Source of the DNA: Zancudomyces culisetae
Taxonomy: Eukaryota > Kickxellomycota > Harpellomycetes > Harpellales > Legeriomycetaceae
Assembly (NCBI GenBank): GCA_001969505.1
Contig: LSSK01000021.1
Span: forward strand, 1 to 43,394
Direction of reading: 5' to 3'
Length of the DNA stretch: 43,394 nt
Under the pieces are notes generated by a model. The model was not told where the DNA came from. It made no database searches and saw nothing but the letters and a program-made list of their open reading frames with translations. The translations under genes were made by a program, and so were the position numbers. Shown piece by piece: positions 10,492 to 20,662 of the stretch; within the stretch, counting starts at the first letter, position 1; every line of letters begins with the position of its first letter.

Positions 10492-11881
10492 TCATGTAGT
10501 GACCTTGGGCTTCTTGTTTGAATTTCCATCACCATTATCCCTGCCAGAAACTGTGTCAAAATTGGCCCTTTTCTTTTCATTAGTCAACACAGCCATGGCT
10601 GTGGATTTTTGGTAATACCTCCGATTATCTAAAATTATAAACACACCTGTATTAAATTTAAATACACATACACATATACATCACACTCTATTAATTGATC
10701 TTGTATACTCAGGTGACATTCCCCACAAAAAAATACCAAAATGGTTTACCTGAATGTAGTAATACTAGCCGAGGAATTTCAGAAATACATTGCTTGACAA
10801 GTGCTGCATTTAGCCCCGTAAATGTAACTAGGTTTGTAACATCATACGGTGACCGCAAATCAAATCCACATTCTGCACCACTGGTTATCAATATTCCTCC
10901 ACTGCCCTTACCACCAGACATTACGGTTGCTCTGATTAGGCTACAGGCGTTTGATATCCATTGCCTGCGGATTGATGAGGATTCCTTCACACTCGCAGAG
11001 TAGCTCAACTCAAAGAAATATCCACACGTGTTAATCGCCTGTCGCACCGTTTTGAGCTTCAGAAAATATGGTAACCGCGATTCCATATCAATGCTTATAA
11101 TATCAATACCCTCAAAACTGCCATTGCTCGCCGAAATAAACGTTTTTTCGTTTTCGGGTATCAGTGATACAATGTCATATGCGTTTAGTATCACGTTGCT
11201 ATTGTTCTATCAAAGTTAAATATTGCATATTTAGCTATACGGCTGTTTGCTTATATACATATTATGTATCAGCAGAAACAAATGGGGTGGTACTAGTCAA
11301 AAATAAAATATCATTTTCACAATAAATAAAAAAGACAAACACATATTTCTCTGCAACTTACTATTCCATAATTTTGACTGGGATCTGAAACTCGTATACT
11401 AATCCTTCTCAGTACTGTAAATGAACCTGGTTTCCTGAACTTGCTTGTCCCAAATTTCTGTGCATCATCCTTATTTTCCCAGGATAATGTTATTCCCTCC
11501 CTTTTTGGAAAATCGTCCCATATTTTCAACTAATTTTGAATTCAGTTAATTAAAATCATGCATTCATCATATACACATCGCACATGTCAGGTGCCGAAAA
11601 AACATTAGAGCTTATGTGGGCGTCTAAAACATTAACTTACCACATCCTGCGGGATTTTTCCTTCGATCACTTGATTCACAGCGACAGCTTGATACCCAAC
11701 TATTAAGTTTAGCATGTTAATATAATCTTGATCATTGGTATCTACAACACTTGCAGCTATCACTACTTGACTTACGCCTTTTGGCTTCCAAAATCGTTTC
11801 CAGGACTGGCTCCCAATTCACGGTTTTAATTTTATTCGATAGCTTGTGTACTGGAATGTTAATATTTAAATCCATCAGCAT
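10492..11881 (-). CDS. RPP1: RNase P/MRP protein subunit Rpp1 (Rpp30 family)
   Basis: Five exons: 11881-11776, 11699-11641, 11529-11362, 11206-10750 and 10628-10492, separated by introns of 76, 111, 155 and 121 nt. Three donors are GTAAGT and one GTAAAC; all four acceptors end in TAG. The join gives 308 residues; yeast Rpp1 is a little shorter. Family landmarks in order: MLMDLN start, LGYQAVAVN after the first intron, RISIRVSDPSQNYGI, AYDIVSLIPENEKTF, IDIISIDMESRLPYFLK, ISSGA-like ITSGAECGFDLRSPYDV, then LVLLHS. The fold is a PHP-type TIM barrel. The protein is a core subunit of the ribonucleoprotein that trims tRNA 5' leaders (RNase P) and rRNA precursor (MRP), in the nucleus and nucleolus. 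The tail is basic (EKKRAN, NKKPK). Read without the first intron, the N terminus seems to need a frame change; using the GTAAGT at 11775 resolves it. Confidence 0.93.
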
Positions 11882-12533
11882 TGTGTTCGTTTGTACAATC
11901 TATTAGAATCCTTGGTTCAATGTAGTTATGAATCCGTAATATTCTTTTACTCGTTCTTATTTTTCAAAGCTATAGGTTTGTTTTATTCTACATTTGCCAC
12001 CTCGTTCTGTTTAAGCTATGAGAAACAGGTTCATCAGAAAAAAAATGCTAATTTACTCCTCAAATCGAAAAAAAATTTTAATTGCAGCTAAAAAAAAAAC
12101 AAATTACAAAACCCACAACCTCAATCCCCCCCAACACCTCTTTCCTCCACACTCTTTACACCAATCTCAACTTTTCCTTGACCAAGCCAGAAGATTGTCT
12201 AGAACCCAAACAAAACCACTATAATGAAAAACGACACATATTTTGAATATTGCTTTTTATTAAATCAAAAATATTACAAGAATACCAAATTGACTACACA
12301 GTAATAACTAAATTTCTATACTAGAAAAGTATATACTTCATAAGCACAAAACCCCACAAGCAACAACACTTCTACATGGGGGGTTTTCCGCTTTGGCTAG
12401 TGAAACAGATTTTTTCCTTCCTCTCTTATGCATGAGTTACGAAATCCAGACCAAACGAGAAATAAGCCCAAATACAAATAATCGCACTACAGCTATTTTA
12501 CTAGTTGGCCTCTCCGGAATAGCACTTGCATGC
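11882..12533. other. Promoter of RPP1 and 3' region of H2B
   Basis: This 0.65 kb AT-rich spacer lies between the RPP1 start and the H2B stop codon. The 11891-12224 frames on the plus strand are AT-rich and look like chance. No gene was seen. Confidence 0.6.
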
Positions 12534-12890
12534 TTATGCTGATGCTGATGTATACTTGGTGACTGCCTTTGTTCCTTCTGAAACAGCGTGCTTGGCCAAT
12601 TCACCTGGAAGCAAAAGTCGCACAGCAGTTTGAATCTCGCGCGAGCTGATTGTTGATCTCTTGTTGTATGCTGCGAGTTTGGATGCCTCAGATGCAATTC
12701 TCTCAAAGATATCATTTACAAATGAGTTCAGGATTGACATAGCCTTGTTGGAAATACCAGTATCGGGGTGCACCTGGCGGAGGACCTTGTAGATGTAAGA
12801 TGAGTATGTTTCCTTGCGGGCTGAGCGGCGGGCCTTCTTCTCTGATCCCTCCTTTGATGGCTTGGTTGGTTGTGAGCTCTTTGGTGGCAT
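12534..12890 (-). CDS. H2B: Histone H2B
   Basis: This intronless gene encodes 118 residues. The basic tail (residues 1-26) is followed by the histone fold with [44 protein letters not shown] and [26 protein letters not shown], all near-invariant in H2B. The C-terminal helix ends TKAVTKYTS, carrying the lysine that is ubiquitinated in other eukaryotes to promote H3K4 methylation. It pairs with H2A in the nucleosome core. The gene is divergent from the H2A gene starting 1.9 kb away, so both probably share control from the spacer, which carries S-phase-type motifs. The tail is slightly shorter than that of yeast H2B. The ATG at 12890 begins MPPKSSQP, typical of the family. Confidence 0.98.
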   Translation of the reverse strand: MPPKSSQPTKPSKEGSEKKARRSARKETYSSYIYKVLRQVHPDTGISNKAMSILNSFVNDIFERIASEASKLAAYNKRSTISSREIQTAVRLLLPGELAKHAVSEGTKAVTKYTSASA

Positions 12891-13206
12891 TTTCTTTTTC
12901 TGTAGGTTTGGCTGTTTTTTTTTTTTTTTGCTGCTTTCCGCTGTTCAAAAAATAAAAAGTATATATATTTTTTATTATTATTCACAAGATTTTGAAAGTG
13001 GAAGTCAAAGAAATTCTATGGTTTTATATAATTTTTTTTCTACTAGAATTCACACAACTAGATATTATAATTTATTAACGCTTTTGTTCAACTACAACAT
13101 ACATAAAAAAATCTACACCCAACAATTAAACATGCTTTTGTCTTTAGCAATTTTGCGAATATAATCGAGTTATGCTTTAAGCGCTTTTAATAGGACAGTG
13201 TTTGCA

Positions 13207-13214
13207 TTTTCGCG
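13207..13214. promoter_or_regulatory. SCB/E2F-like word TTTTCGCG
   Basis: The word TTTTCGCG, the reverse of the SCB core CGCGAAA, lies about 320 bp upstream of the H2B start codon. A regulatory role is inferred only from motif and place. Confidence 0.35.
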
Positions 13215-13566
13215 TTGAGTTTTGTTGTCGAAATTAGTGCAACCGCAAATTATAGTGATACATTTCTATCACTTTGAAATGAAGCAAAAAAATAAAATAA
13301 AATCTGATTGTTTGGTCAATTGGCGATAATTTGAATTTTTCTAGAAATGCACACAGTTTCCAAATTGTGGGTTTCTGATTTTTGATCAAGCCATTTTCAA
13401 AAACTAAGAAGGCTAACTATTTATTTAAAGCGCCCCCTCCAAACCATCTAAAGAAAATAGTGATTAATTTGTGTATTCTAATCACCAAATTTTTACTGCG
13501 TACCATCTACTTCCCCTACGCGTTTTAAGCGCTGGTCCAATAATTTTATTGAAATCGAGGCTATGA

Positions 13567-13585
13567 TTCGCGAACGCGCACGCGT
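13567..13585. promoter_or_regulatory. E2F-like and MCB-like cell-cycle sites
   Basis: The palindrome TTCGCGAA at 13567-13574 is followed by the MCB core ACGCGT at 13580-13585, itself within CACGCGTG. In yeasts ACGCGT is bound by MBF, and TTTCGCG-type words by SBF/E2F-class factors, at the G1/S transition. CpG-rich words stand out in this AT-rich spacer. Position midway between the H2B and H2A genes makes a role in S-phase histone expression plausible. Binding is inferred. Confidence 0.45.
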
Positions 13586-14782
13586 GAACTTACGTGTTAC
13601 CAAACGCATAAAATGTCAATAAAATATAAACGTAGATTGGGGTGTTTTCGCATTTGATAAATAAACTGAATATCTGGATTAGCCAATAATTATATGCAGT
13701 AGAGTTTTTTAGTATCAAAAAATGAACAAAAATTAGATTGGAAATGAAAAATTCCGCAATTTATCCTATTTTGTCTAACGCTTTTCAGAAACGAATAGTT
13801 TTTATATCGTGTTTATTAAATAAATTTACCTAAAAAAAATTCAGAAAAAAACATTTTTTATTTTGGCGTTCTAGTCTTAGAACCCAAAATCGCGAGATAA
13901 AAGCTGTCTTTTTCAAACAAAGCTTACGCAATTGCCACTATTTTTGTATTTACAATAGCAAACTTAACGTGCCGTGTCTCTACTTCAGGTTCATAAAAAA
14001 TCCAAACAAAACGTTGAGCATTTTTAAGCTTTATAGGTAAATCCATCTAGGCTGATTATCTTTAGAATACTTTGACGTGTTGTACTTAAAAAACAGTTAG
14101 AAACAACGTCCTCACCTTCAATATTCTTGGAATTAGTAATCATTTGTAGCTGTTTTTTTGAATTGTAGACACTGTCCACTTTGGGTTCAAAGTCTGACCA
14201 TTGCTTTTCGGAAATATAATAAAAATCTGAGTAATTTTTCATTTAACAATTTTTGTACATTCAACATGAAAGTGCTATTGTTTTCCACACAGGTAATTGC
14301 TACCTCTAACAAGATAAGGGCTGTTGAGGGGATGGAAGAATAATTGAGATTTAATTCGTTTTTGGAACATTTAACATTTTCAAAAAAAAATTGAATTTTA
14401 TTCGCTGCAATAAAAATACAAAATATTTGAATTTCAATTTCATCAACGCGGATTAAACACGTAAAATAGGAAAAATGTAAAAAATAAAAATCAAGTACAA
14501 TTCGTGAACCATTTTGTTGCGCCTAACCTGGAGACTTGCTCATTTTTTCAATTTGGACTTTTTTTTTTGTATATGCATTTTTAAAATAACTCAAACTGGA
14601 GATGAAAAAATATAAAAGAAACAGTTTGTGGCGGACAAGGTTATATTTTATATCATCGATATTTGTCTTTGAATAATAAACAAAATTCCTGTAATTTAAG
14701 TTAAGAGAAATCTTACGACCAAAGATACTTGTAACAAGTAAAATAGCAACACAAACCAAAACCAACCTTTAAAACAGAAAAA

Positions 14783-15190
14783 ATGGCCGGAGGAAAGTCA
14801 GGAGGTAAAGCTGCAGTTTCAAGCTCAAAATCATCATCAACCACCCGTTCAGCAAAGGCAGGAATTCAATTTCCAGTAGGAAGAATCCACAGACACTTGA
14901 AGAACGGAAACTACGCACAAAGAATTGCTGCTGGTGCTCCAGTATACCTTGCAGCAGTTTTGGAATACTTGACCGCTGAAATTCTTGAATTGGCCGGAAA
15001 TGCTGCTAGAGATAACAAGAAGTCTCGTATCATCCCAAGACACTTGCAATTGGCAATCAGAAACGATGAGGAATTGAACAAGCTTTTGGGAAGTGTAACC
15101 ATTGCTCAAGGTGGTGTACTACCAAACATCCACGCAACTCTGCTTCCAACCAAGAAGGGAAAGAAGGAGGGTGAGTCCCAAGAAATGTAA
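14783..15190 (+). CDS. H2A: Histone H2A with SQE-type C terminus
   Basis: This intronless gene encodes 135 residues. The core is canonical H2[53 protein letters not shown] and [10 protein letters not shown], with the acidic-patch Glu/Asp residues of [11 protein letters not shown] and NDEEL present. It ends GESQEM, the SQ(E/D)-hydrophobic motif phosphorylated by ATM/ATR-type kinases at DNA breaks (the gamma-H2A site), as in most fungi where the main H2A doubles as H2A.X. The first helix reads [15 protein letters not shown], which resembles H2A.Z more than the canonical GRVHRLLR. However, the L1 loop ([15 protein letters not shown]) and docking domain are canonical, so it is not H2A.Z. The gene is divergent from H2B. 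AATAAA at 15408-15413 is a likely polyadenylation signal. Confidence 0.97.
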   Translation: MAGGKSGGKAAVSSSKSSSTTRSAKAGIQFPVGRIHRHLKNGNYAQRIAAGAPVYLAAVLEYLTAEILELAGNAARDNKKSRIIPRHLQLAIRNDEELNKLLGSVTIAQGGVLPNIHATLLPTKKGKKEGESQEM

Positions 15191-15838
15191 ATTACGTACT
15201 AAGTTGCGTTTTTCTTTTTTTTGGTTCAGGGTCGTTGTCCTTATGTCTTCAAGGACTTGTGCAAATATGTAATGAAGGGTCTCTGTGCGTTTTTAGTGAT
15301 ACCAGCACTAGCATCTGTGTTAAAATATTATTGATATTATGTTATACTATTTTGGTTACTTGATTATACAATAGTTGATTTTGTGTACAATATTTTTGTC
15401 TTTACAAAATAAATTTGTTAAAATATTTTCAATGTAGCCTAAACATTTTTTGTTTTTGAAAACCTTAGCGTTATTTGAATGCCTATGCGGTTATGACTAG
15501 TGAGGAGTAATGATGATAGTGGTAGTTGTGACAGTGTAGTTACATGGTTTTTAACCTGGTAGTTTTCACTTGGAAAAAGTGTGGTGCGTATGAACAACAT
15601 TGGCAAGCACGCTGAAATGTTTAAATTCTGACTACTTTTCCTGTTATAAGGTGGCAGGACAAGCAAATAAAAACAACCTACTGTATAATAGAATTGTGAT
15701 TAAATACGAATTTTAAACTTTGAAATTGAACTAAAATGCATTGATAATCTATTCTGATATAACCAAGTGAAGCCATGAGGCGGATTTAAAGGCTATTTTA
15801 GTAAAATATGATTTTTTCAAGTATAAAACTTGCGCACA
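15191..15838. other. H2A 3' region, no further gene
   Basis: The 3' untranslated region of H2A runs to about 15430. The rest before the tRNA gene is AT-rich. A minus-strand open frame at 15439-15666 has no ATG start and no known domain. Confidence 0.6.
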
Positions 15839-15909
15839 GCGTTAGTAGTATAGCGGTAGAATAGTTGCCTTCCAAGCAATTGGCCCGGGTTCGACTCCCG
15901 GCTGACGCA
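15839..15909 (+). tRNA. tRNA-Gly (anticodon TCC)
   Basis: The 71-nt cloverleaf can be drawn by eye. The acceptor stem is GCGTTAG with CTGACGC plus discriminator A. The anticodon stem GTTGC/GCAAT (one G-T pair) encloses loop CTTCCAA, giving anticodon TCC, which reads GGA. The T arm is CCCGGGTTCGACTCCCGG-like with the B box GGTTCGACTCC, and the A box TAGTAGTATAGCGG is present. There is no intron. A short TTTT at about 15914-15917 can terminate RNA polymerase III. Confidence 0.96.
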
Positions 15910-17870
15910 TCTCTTTTGCCTATCTTGTATATGTAGAATATACATAGTTCTTTTTATTCGCCAACTTATCTCTGCCCGTTCTCCATTCTTTTTTTCGAAT
16001 TACTCACGCACATGTGTTTAACTATGTTTGTGAACTAGCGGGTAAGCACTAAATTTCTCTTGGTACAGTATTGTATTCTTGTTTTTGGTTTTTATTTTTT
16101 ATTTTTTAAAACTACATGACCAAAGTACATAATTTCTACTTTTGGTCGATCATCAACTATTTCTATGCATATAACCATCAACTCTGCTCTTTTTCCTAGA
16201 ATAAAAAATGCCTGAATGTACTATACCTTTACCAGCACGGCCTAAATTTAGTCTAAGCTCATGTCTCTCTTTAGTTTTCTGAGTTAGTAAACATCACCCT
16301 TAATCCGTATAACTTTTTAAAAAAATTCGATATCTTAAACCGTCCATTTTAGTGATTTGAGCCTTTTTAGTTTATACCAAAAATAGCAAAAATGAAAGAG
16401 ACAAAGTGAAATAATAAAACTGTGTTGTGATAAACTTGGCAATGTTACAAGGTATTCATACTTTATGACCTACAGTTATTAGTGCGTATATTTTGCTTTG
16501 CTTCGACACGTGTCGATCTCTTCTCGCCAAGATGTCGGTACTACACTCATTATATAAACAAACACACCTGCTTCCTATACCCACGAGAGATATAATGTTT
16601 TTATAGGCTTTATAAAATAAAAGAGGAACTAGCCACCACATTTGAACATGAGGTATATTACACGGTTGTTGTGTTTCATTCTATATGTTTCTGGTTCTAA
16701 AAAAAAGAGAGGGAAATAGCCAAAAATAGTTACCACATTTCTGTGTATTTGTGATGTGTTTTGCACGTAACACAATTATTTTTTGCTATACTCGGTTCTA
16801 GTGTTAAAGAACTAAAAATAATTGCATTCCCATGTCCATTACGATAGCTTTGAGTGTGTGTTGGTATTAACTCAGCTTTCTATTTCAGCTCCTAGACTTT
16901 GGTTTAAAATGTTTTTCACCAATCATAATTTAGATCTGCGGGTTCTTGTTCTAGTTTTGCTTAAATTAATTTTTTTATTTTTTTATAACGAAAATCTAAA
17001 AATTATTTGCACCTCGCTAAATGGCAGGTTTTTTAGCTGAAGAAAAAAAGGGTAAATTACCATTAGATTAAAAACAAAATCCGAGACAAATTAAAAGCTC
17101 CTCTCCTCCTATACTTTGTCTTCCCCTCTCCACAACTTTATTAAGACATCAATAACTAGACTCAAGTGAAATTAAATAGTTTGTGTCTAGTATAAGAGTA
17201 GAACAAAATGAGCAAATACTAGCACTGCTTCTATAAATATTTATTTTATGTTTGCCACTCAACGGCCTAAAGAAGAATATGGAGTCTTGAATTAAAGGCA
17301 AAAAAAAAAAAGCTTACGGGATCCGATAAAGTAATAATCATTACACACACCACAGACCCAGTATTGAAAGTTATATAGCTTATTGTTTACCGCAGACTAT
17401 TTTTTTTAAAAGTTTTCTGCTTGAATTAGCTGAGCTACTTTTTTTTCTTTATTGTATATTGTTGGTTTCCATATATTCACATCATCACTTTTATTTGGGG
17501 GTTTGCATATATAATAGCTTAAATAATAGTGGGTATAGTGAATGTGTTGTATATTCTTTGGAAATAGAGAGAACTAGGTCTATATCAAACAAAAAAAACT
17601 AGGAAAAAACTTGGTGTTATATAAAACTAAACCAGAAACGGAGGGTATAGAGCCAATACCTTAATTTGCTAGTTATAAATATAAGCTAATGCGGCAATCC
17701 CTATTAATGATGATATTATAAAACTAAAATTTTAAGGCAGTAAAAATAATACAAAGATCAGGAAGAGACTTGACTAGCTAATAGCGGTATAAAATAACCG
17801 AAAGTGAATTTTAACAATTTTGCAAGCATTAAATACTTTCAAGTTGAAACTACAAACAGATAATAATAAC
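15910..17870. other. AT-rich intergenic region with a CACGTG palindrome
   Basis: This 2 kb stretch lies between the tRNA gene and the orphan gene at 17871. No gene is supported; the minus-strand frame at 16456-16641 (61 codons) is of chance length. A perfect 14-bp palindrome with a CACGTG core lies at 16503-16516. Confidence 0.6.
16503..16516. promoter_or_regulatory. 14-bp palindrome with CACGTG (E-box) core
   Basis: TCGACACGTGTCGA is a perfect inverted repeat. CACGTG is the core bound by bHLH dimers such as Pho4, Cbf1 or Ino2/4-type factors in fungi. It is 1.35 kb upstream of the next gene start, so any target is uncertain. Confidence 0.35.
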
Positions 17871-18818
17871 ATGCTGGAAGTAAAAAAGTACCCGCTGGAG
17901 TCGCACAATAATGCCTTGGTCCAACAATCTAAAAAACTCGATCGGTTGCTGGACAAATACTCCCGATATAAGAATGGTTTAACAGGGCTTAACGACTTGT
18001 TCAAATCGCTGAGCATTACTAAAAAAGAGCAGGGAGATAACAATGATAATGGACATTCTAATTATCCACGATTACTGAATATAATAAAAACAGTCAGCCT
18101 GTCTGACCTTGATACCAATTTATGTATAGATGGAGCTAAAGTGCGAGCAAGTATACTAAAGCTCGGTAACATTGGTAAAACCTTTGGTAAAAAATCGTCA
18201 AGCAAGCTAAAAACAGATTTCAAGTTGATTGAAAATACAAGCAAGCTGTTAAAAAAGTACAAAAAGTATTCAAGAATAAAACCAGAAAATACAGCCTTGG
18301 ATAGTACAAAGGATGCATTTAACGAAAAACGCCTTGAGAAAAAAAATGGTTCCTCGACTTTAGGTAGCTCAAAAAAACCAACAGGTAAGACTGCTATCAC
18401 TGAAAATAAATACTATAACGCCCAAAAAAACTACTCCCCTGGTGCCGACAATGACGGCACCATGACCATTAAAAAGACATTATCTGACGACGACAGTAAT
18501 GGCTCCACCAGGTCCTCGGTAACACTCACAGATGAAATTGGAAATGAGCTGGATTATGGTACCGCTAGGCATTTATACATAACTAGTAGATCCAAGCTGC
18601 TATCGAGTAGGAAATTGCCCTTACTACAACTGATTTTAATCAAGAACGTTTTAAAAAACTCTAGTGCTGTTTGTTCTAGATTAAGGGCGAGAAAAAAGGA
18701 ACAGCGAAAACCAAACACAGAAGCAGTGTTTGACGACAACTTTTCAAATGAAGACTATCCAGAAAGGAGATGGTCCAACCGAAACAGTAGAAGACATTCC
18801 AAAAAGCATGTGCGATAA
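17871..18818 (+). CDS. Basic orphan protein, function unknown
   Basis: This is an uninterrupted 315-codon frame starting at the ATG at 17871. An in-frame extension to 17820 lacks an ATG. The length is far above the chance level here. I do not recognise a domain. The protein is Lys/Ser/Asn-rich. It contains a likely helical segment near residues 15-55 (LVQQSKKLDRLLDKYSRYKN), a second at about 120-150 (LKTDFKLIENTSKLLKKYKK), then a polar disordered region (about 155-235) with an acidic SDDDSNGS patch. A leucine-rich stretch follows, with LLSSRKLPLLQLILIKNVLK at about 245-264. The basic tail (RRWSNRNSRRHSKKHVR at the very end) could be a nuclear targeting signal. There is no signal peptide. Nuclear location is inference. 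It may be a lineage-specific or fast-evolving member of a known family. Confidence 0.75.
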   Translation: MLEVKKYPLESHNNALVQQSKKLDRLLDKYSRYKNGLTGLNDLFKSLSITKKEQGDNNDNGHSNYPRLLNIIKTVSLSDLDTNLCIDGAKVRASILKLGNIGKTFGKKSSSKLKTDFKLIENTSKLLKKYKKYSRIKPENTALDSTKDAFNEKRLEKKNGSSTLGSSKKPTGKTAITENKYYNAQKNYSPGADNDGTMTIKKTLSDDDSNGSTRSSVTLTDEIGNELDYGTARHLYITSRSKLLSSRKLPLLQLILIKNVLKNSSAVCSRLRARKKEQRKPNTEAVFDDNFSNEDYPERRWSNRNSRRHSKKHVR

Positions 18819-19470
18819 AAGATAATTGTTTTTTTTGTAGTGTTTGAGTCTACATTAATATTGTTGTGACTAGTGTTTTCTTATATATATATATATATAT
18901 ATGCTAGAATGTGATTGATAATTACTTAAATTAATAAATGAAAGTTATGACAGATAGCTAACGATATAGCTAAAGGGTGTCATACTATTTTCTGAAACAA
19001 AAAGATATCAAATCGAGTAAAATATATATTCACCTTCAACCGACCATTATTTTTATTATTTTTATTTTTATGCTTCTAAACAAAGGGCTCAAGAGATGTC
19101 CGGAGTTATCTCTATTAAGGATGCTTGCTTTTATAAAGTGCTTATAATACACTTTTAAAATACATAATATTTTTGGACAGTTAAGGCAATTTTAGAACCT
19201 TAACACCATGTGCCGATTGAACCAAGTGGAATCAATCCATCCAGAACATAGCCAGTAAGGTAGGTGGGGGGCTATCGATTTAGTCAAAATAGTTTTTAAA
19301 TTGCTAAAAGCATCAACTAAAATATGGGGCTTTTTTTTAAAAAAAAATTGTATTTGTAAAGTACAGCTCCAGTAATAATACAACCACTGTATAAAACACA
19401 CTAATCTTAAAACAAACAACCAAACCGGTAAAAAAAGGCACAGGATAGCGGAATAAGAAAACGACAAATA
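18819..19470. other. Spacer between orphan gene and Y14 gene
   Basis: This 0.65 kb spacer joins the 3' end of the orphan gene, with an AT dinucleotide run around 18884-18902, to the Y14 promoter. No gene was seen. Confidence 0.6.
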
Positions 19471-20373
19471 ATGGACACTACAGAAATGGAAATAGAATCC
19501 TTAGCACCAGTCGAGATTCAAAACAATGAATTTGGCACCAGTCATGGTACGAATATATGTTTATGATTTATAGTATGAAAGAACATGAAAATTGCCACAA
19601 GAATACTTATCCCTCTTTAATTGTAAAAAAAAAAATACCTAAAAGGTAAAAGCAAGTATGTTTTTTCACAAAGTGAGATTAAAGTAAACCTCATCGAGAA
19701 TGTGAAATGAATGGGGAAGGAGGCGATTTATGGAGCTATAGAATTTACATCTACCTACAAACACAAATGGCATATTACCTTGTAAGTAGCACGATTAATA
19801 TGTAAAACTGTATTAAACGAAAATAGACGAACCAAAAGAAGAAAAGGCTGTTGACGTTGTGATTGAGCAACCTCAAAGATGTAAGTTTTTGTCTCAACTA
19901 TTAGTGCTAATCTTAACCAACAAAAAGAGAAATGAAGCATGTAAAAGAAAATGTGAAACAAAAACCAAATAGCAATAGAGGGGTGGGTAATCTTGGTTAC
20001 AGGTATTCACGAAGAGGCTAGGGAAGAAGATTTGCTAGATGCTTTTGGAGAATATGGCGAAATCAAAAATATTCACCTGAATTTAGATCGTAGAACCGGC
20101 TTTGTCAAGGGATATGCGCTTCTAGAATTCGGTACATACAAAGAAGCTCGAGAGTTGGTAGAAAAAGCAAATGACACCAAGCTCCTAGGCCAAACTATTC
20201 GAACCTCCTTTGCATTTGTGAGTCAAGACGACGAGGAAGAGGAGGCAAGTCATAATGGACACAGCTATAGAGATGGTAGTGATGGCAATAGGCGGAGGAG
20301 GGAGAGGGCGAGAGGGAAAGGGAGTTTTGGCAGGGATAATGACAGATTTTCACGAAGCCCGGCAAGGAGATGA
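19471..20373 (+). CDS. RBM8A: RNA-binding protein Y14 (RBM8A), exon-junction complex
   Basis: Exons 19471-19546, 19827-19880 and 19973-20373 are joined across introns of 280 and 92 nt (donors GTACGA and GTAAGT, both acceptors AAATAG) to give 176 residues. The join yields [18 protein letters not shown], matching the invariant start of Y14. The single RRM (about residues 44-125) has RNP2 ILVTGI and the near-universal Y14 run [17 protein letters not shown] followed by KGYALLEF (RNP1). The tail is Asp/Glu-rich, then Arg/Gly/Ser-rich ([18 protein letters not shown]). Y14 pairs with Mago in the exon-junction complex deposited upstream of splice junctions, acting in mRNA export, localisation and decay. 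This fits an organism with many introns; budding yeast lacks it. AATAAA lies at 20465-20470. The second acceptor was set at 19972 because the next AG would create a stop. Confidence 0.95.
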
Positions 20374-20662
20374 GGGTTGGATAAAGGGGCATTTCTGTTC
20401 AATATTAGATACTCCCTGTGTAACAAAATAGCAGAAAAAAGCAACAAAGCAAAAGGATTTTTTTAATAAATAATTTGATTATAAGTTATGCGTGAAAATG
20501 AAAAATGAATCATTCAATCGCTCTTTTTTTTTTGGATCATAAAATAAATATGGATAATACGGCCCCCTAGGAAAGGGGGGGAAGGAATGAAAAAGAAAGA
20601 GAAAAAGAAAGAAGATGCGTGTGTTTGTATGTTAATAATAGCTGTACAAAATTCTGACAAAT

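Larger units (their letters stand above)
12891..14782. other. Long H2B-H2A divergent promoter spacer
   Basis: This 1.9 kb AT-rich spacer between the divergent histone genes is longer than the few hundred bases common in fungi. It contains TTTTCGCG (13207-13214), TTCGCGAA (13567-13574) and ACGCGT (13580-13585), plus repeated A/T runs and several GCGCTTTT/AACGCTTTT-like words (near 13077, 13181, 13524 and 13785). TATA-like elements lie near both starts (TATATATATTTT around 12960-12971 for H2B; AAATATAAAAG around 14608-14618 for H2A). A possible small minus-strand gene at 14031-14242 is weak: it needs an AAG acceptor, unlike the TAG of the sure introns here. Confidence 0.65.

Noticed and set aside
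11700-11881. Apparent +1 frameshift at an AAAAGGC word in the first RPP1 exon
   Set aside because: A GTAAGT donor at 11775 and a TAATAG acceptor at 11700 define a 76-nt intron that restores frame and yields the conserved LGYQAVAVN, so no frameshift is needed.
14031-14242. Small two-exon gene inside the histone spacer
   Set aside because: The frame-keeping splice would need an AAG acceptor, unlike all 13 sure introns, and gives only 51 residues of no known family.
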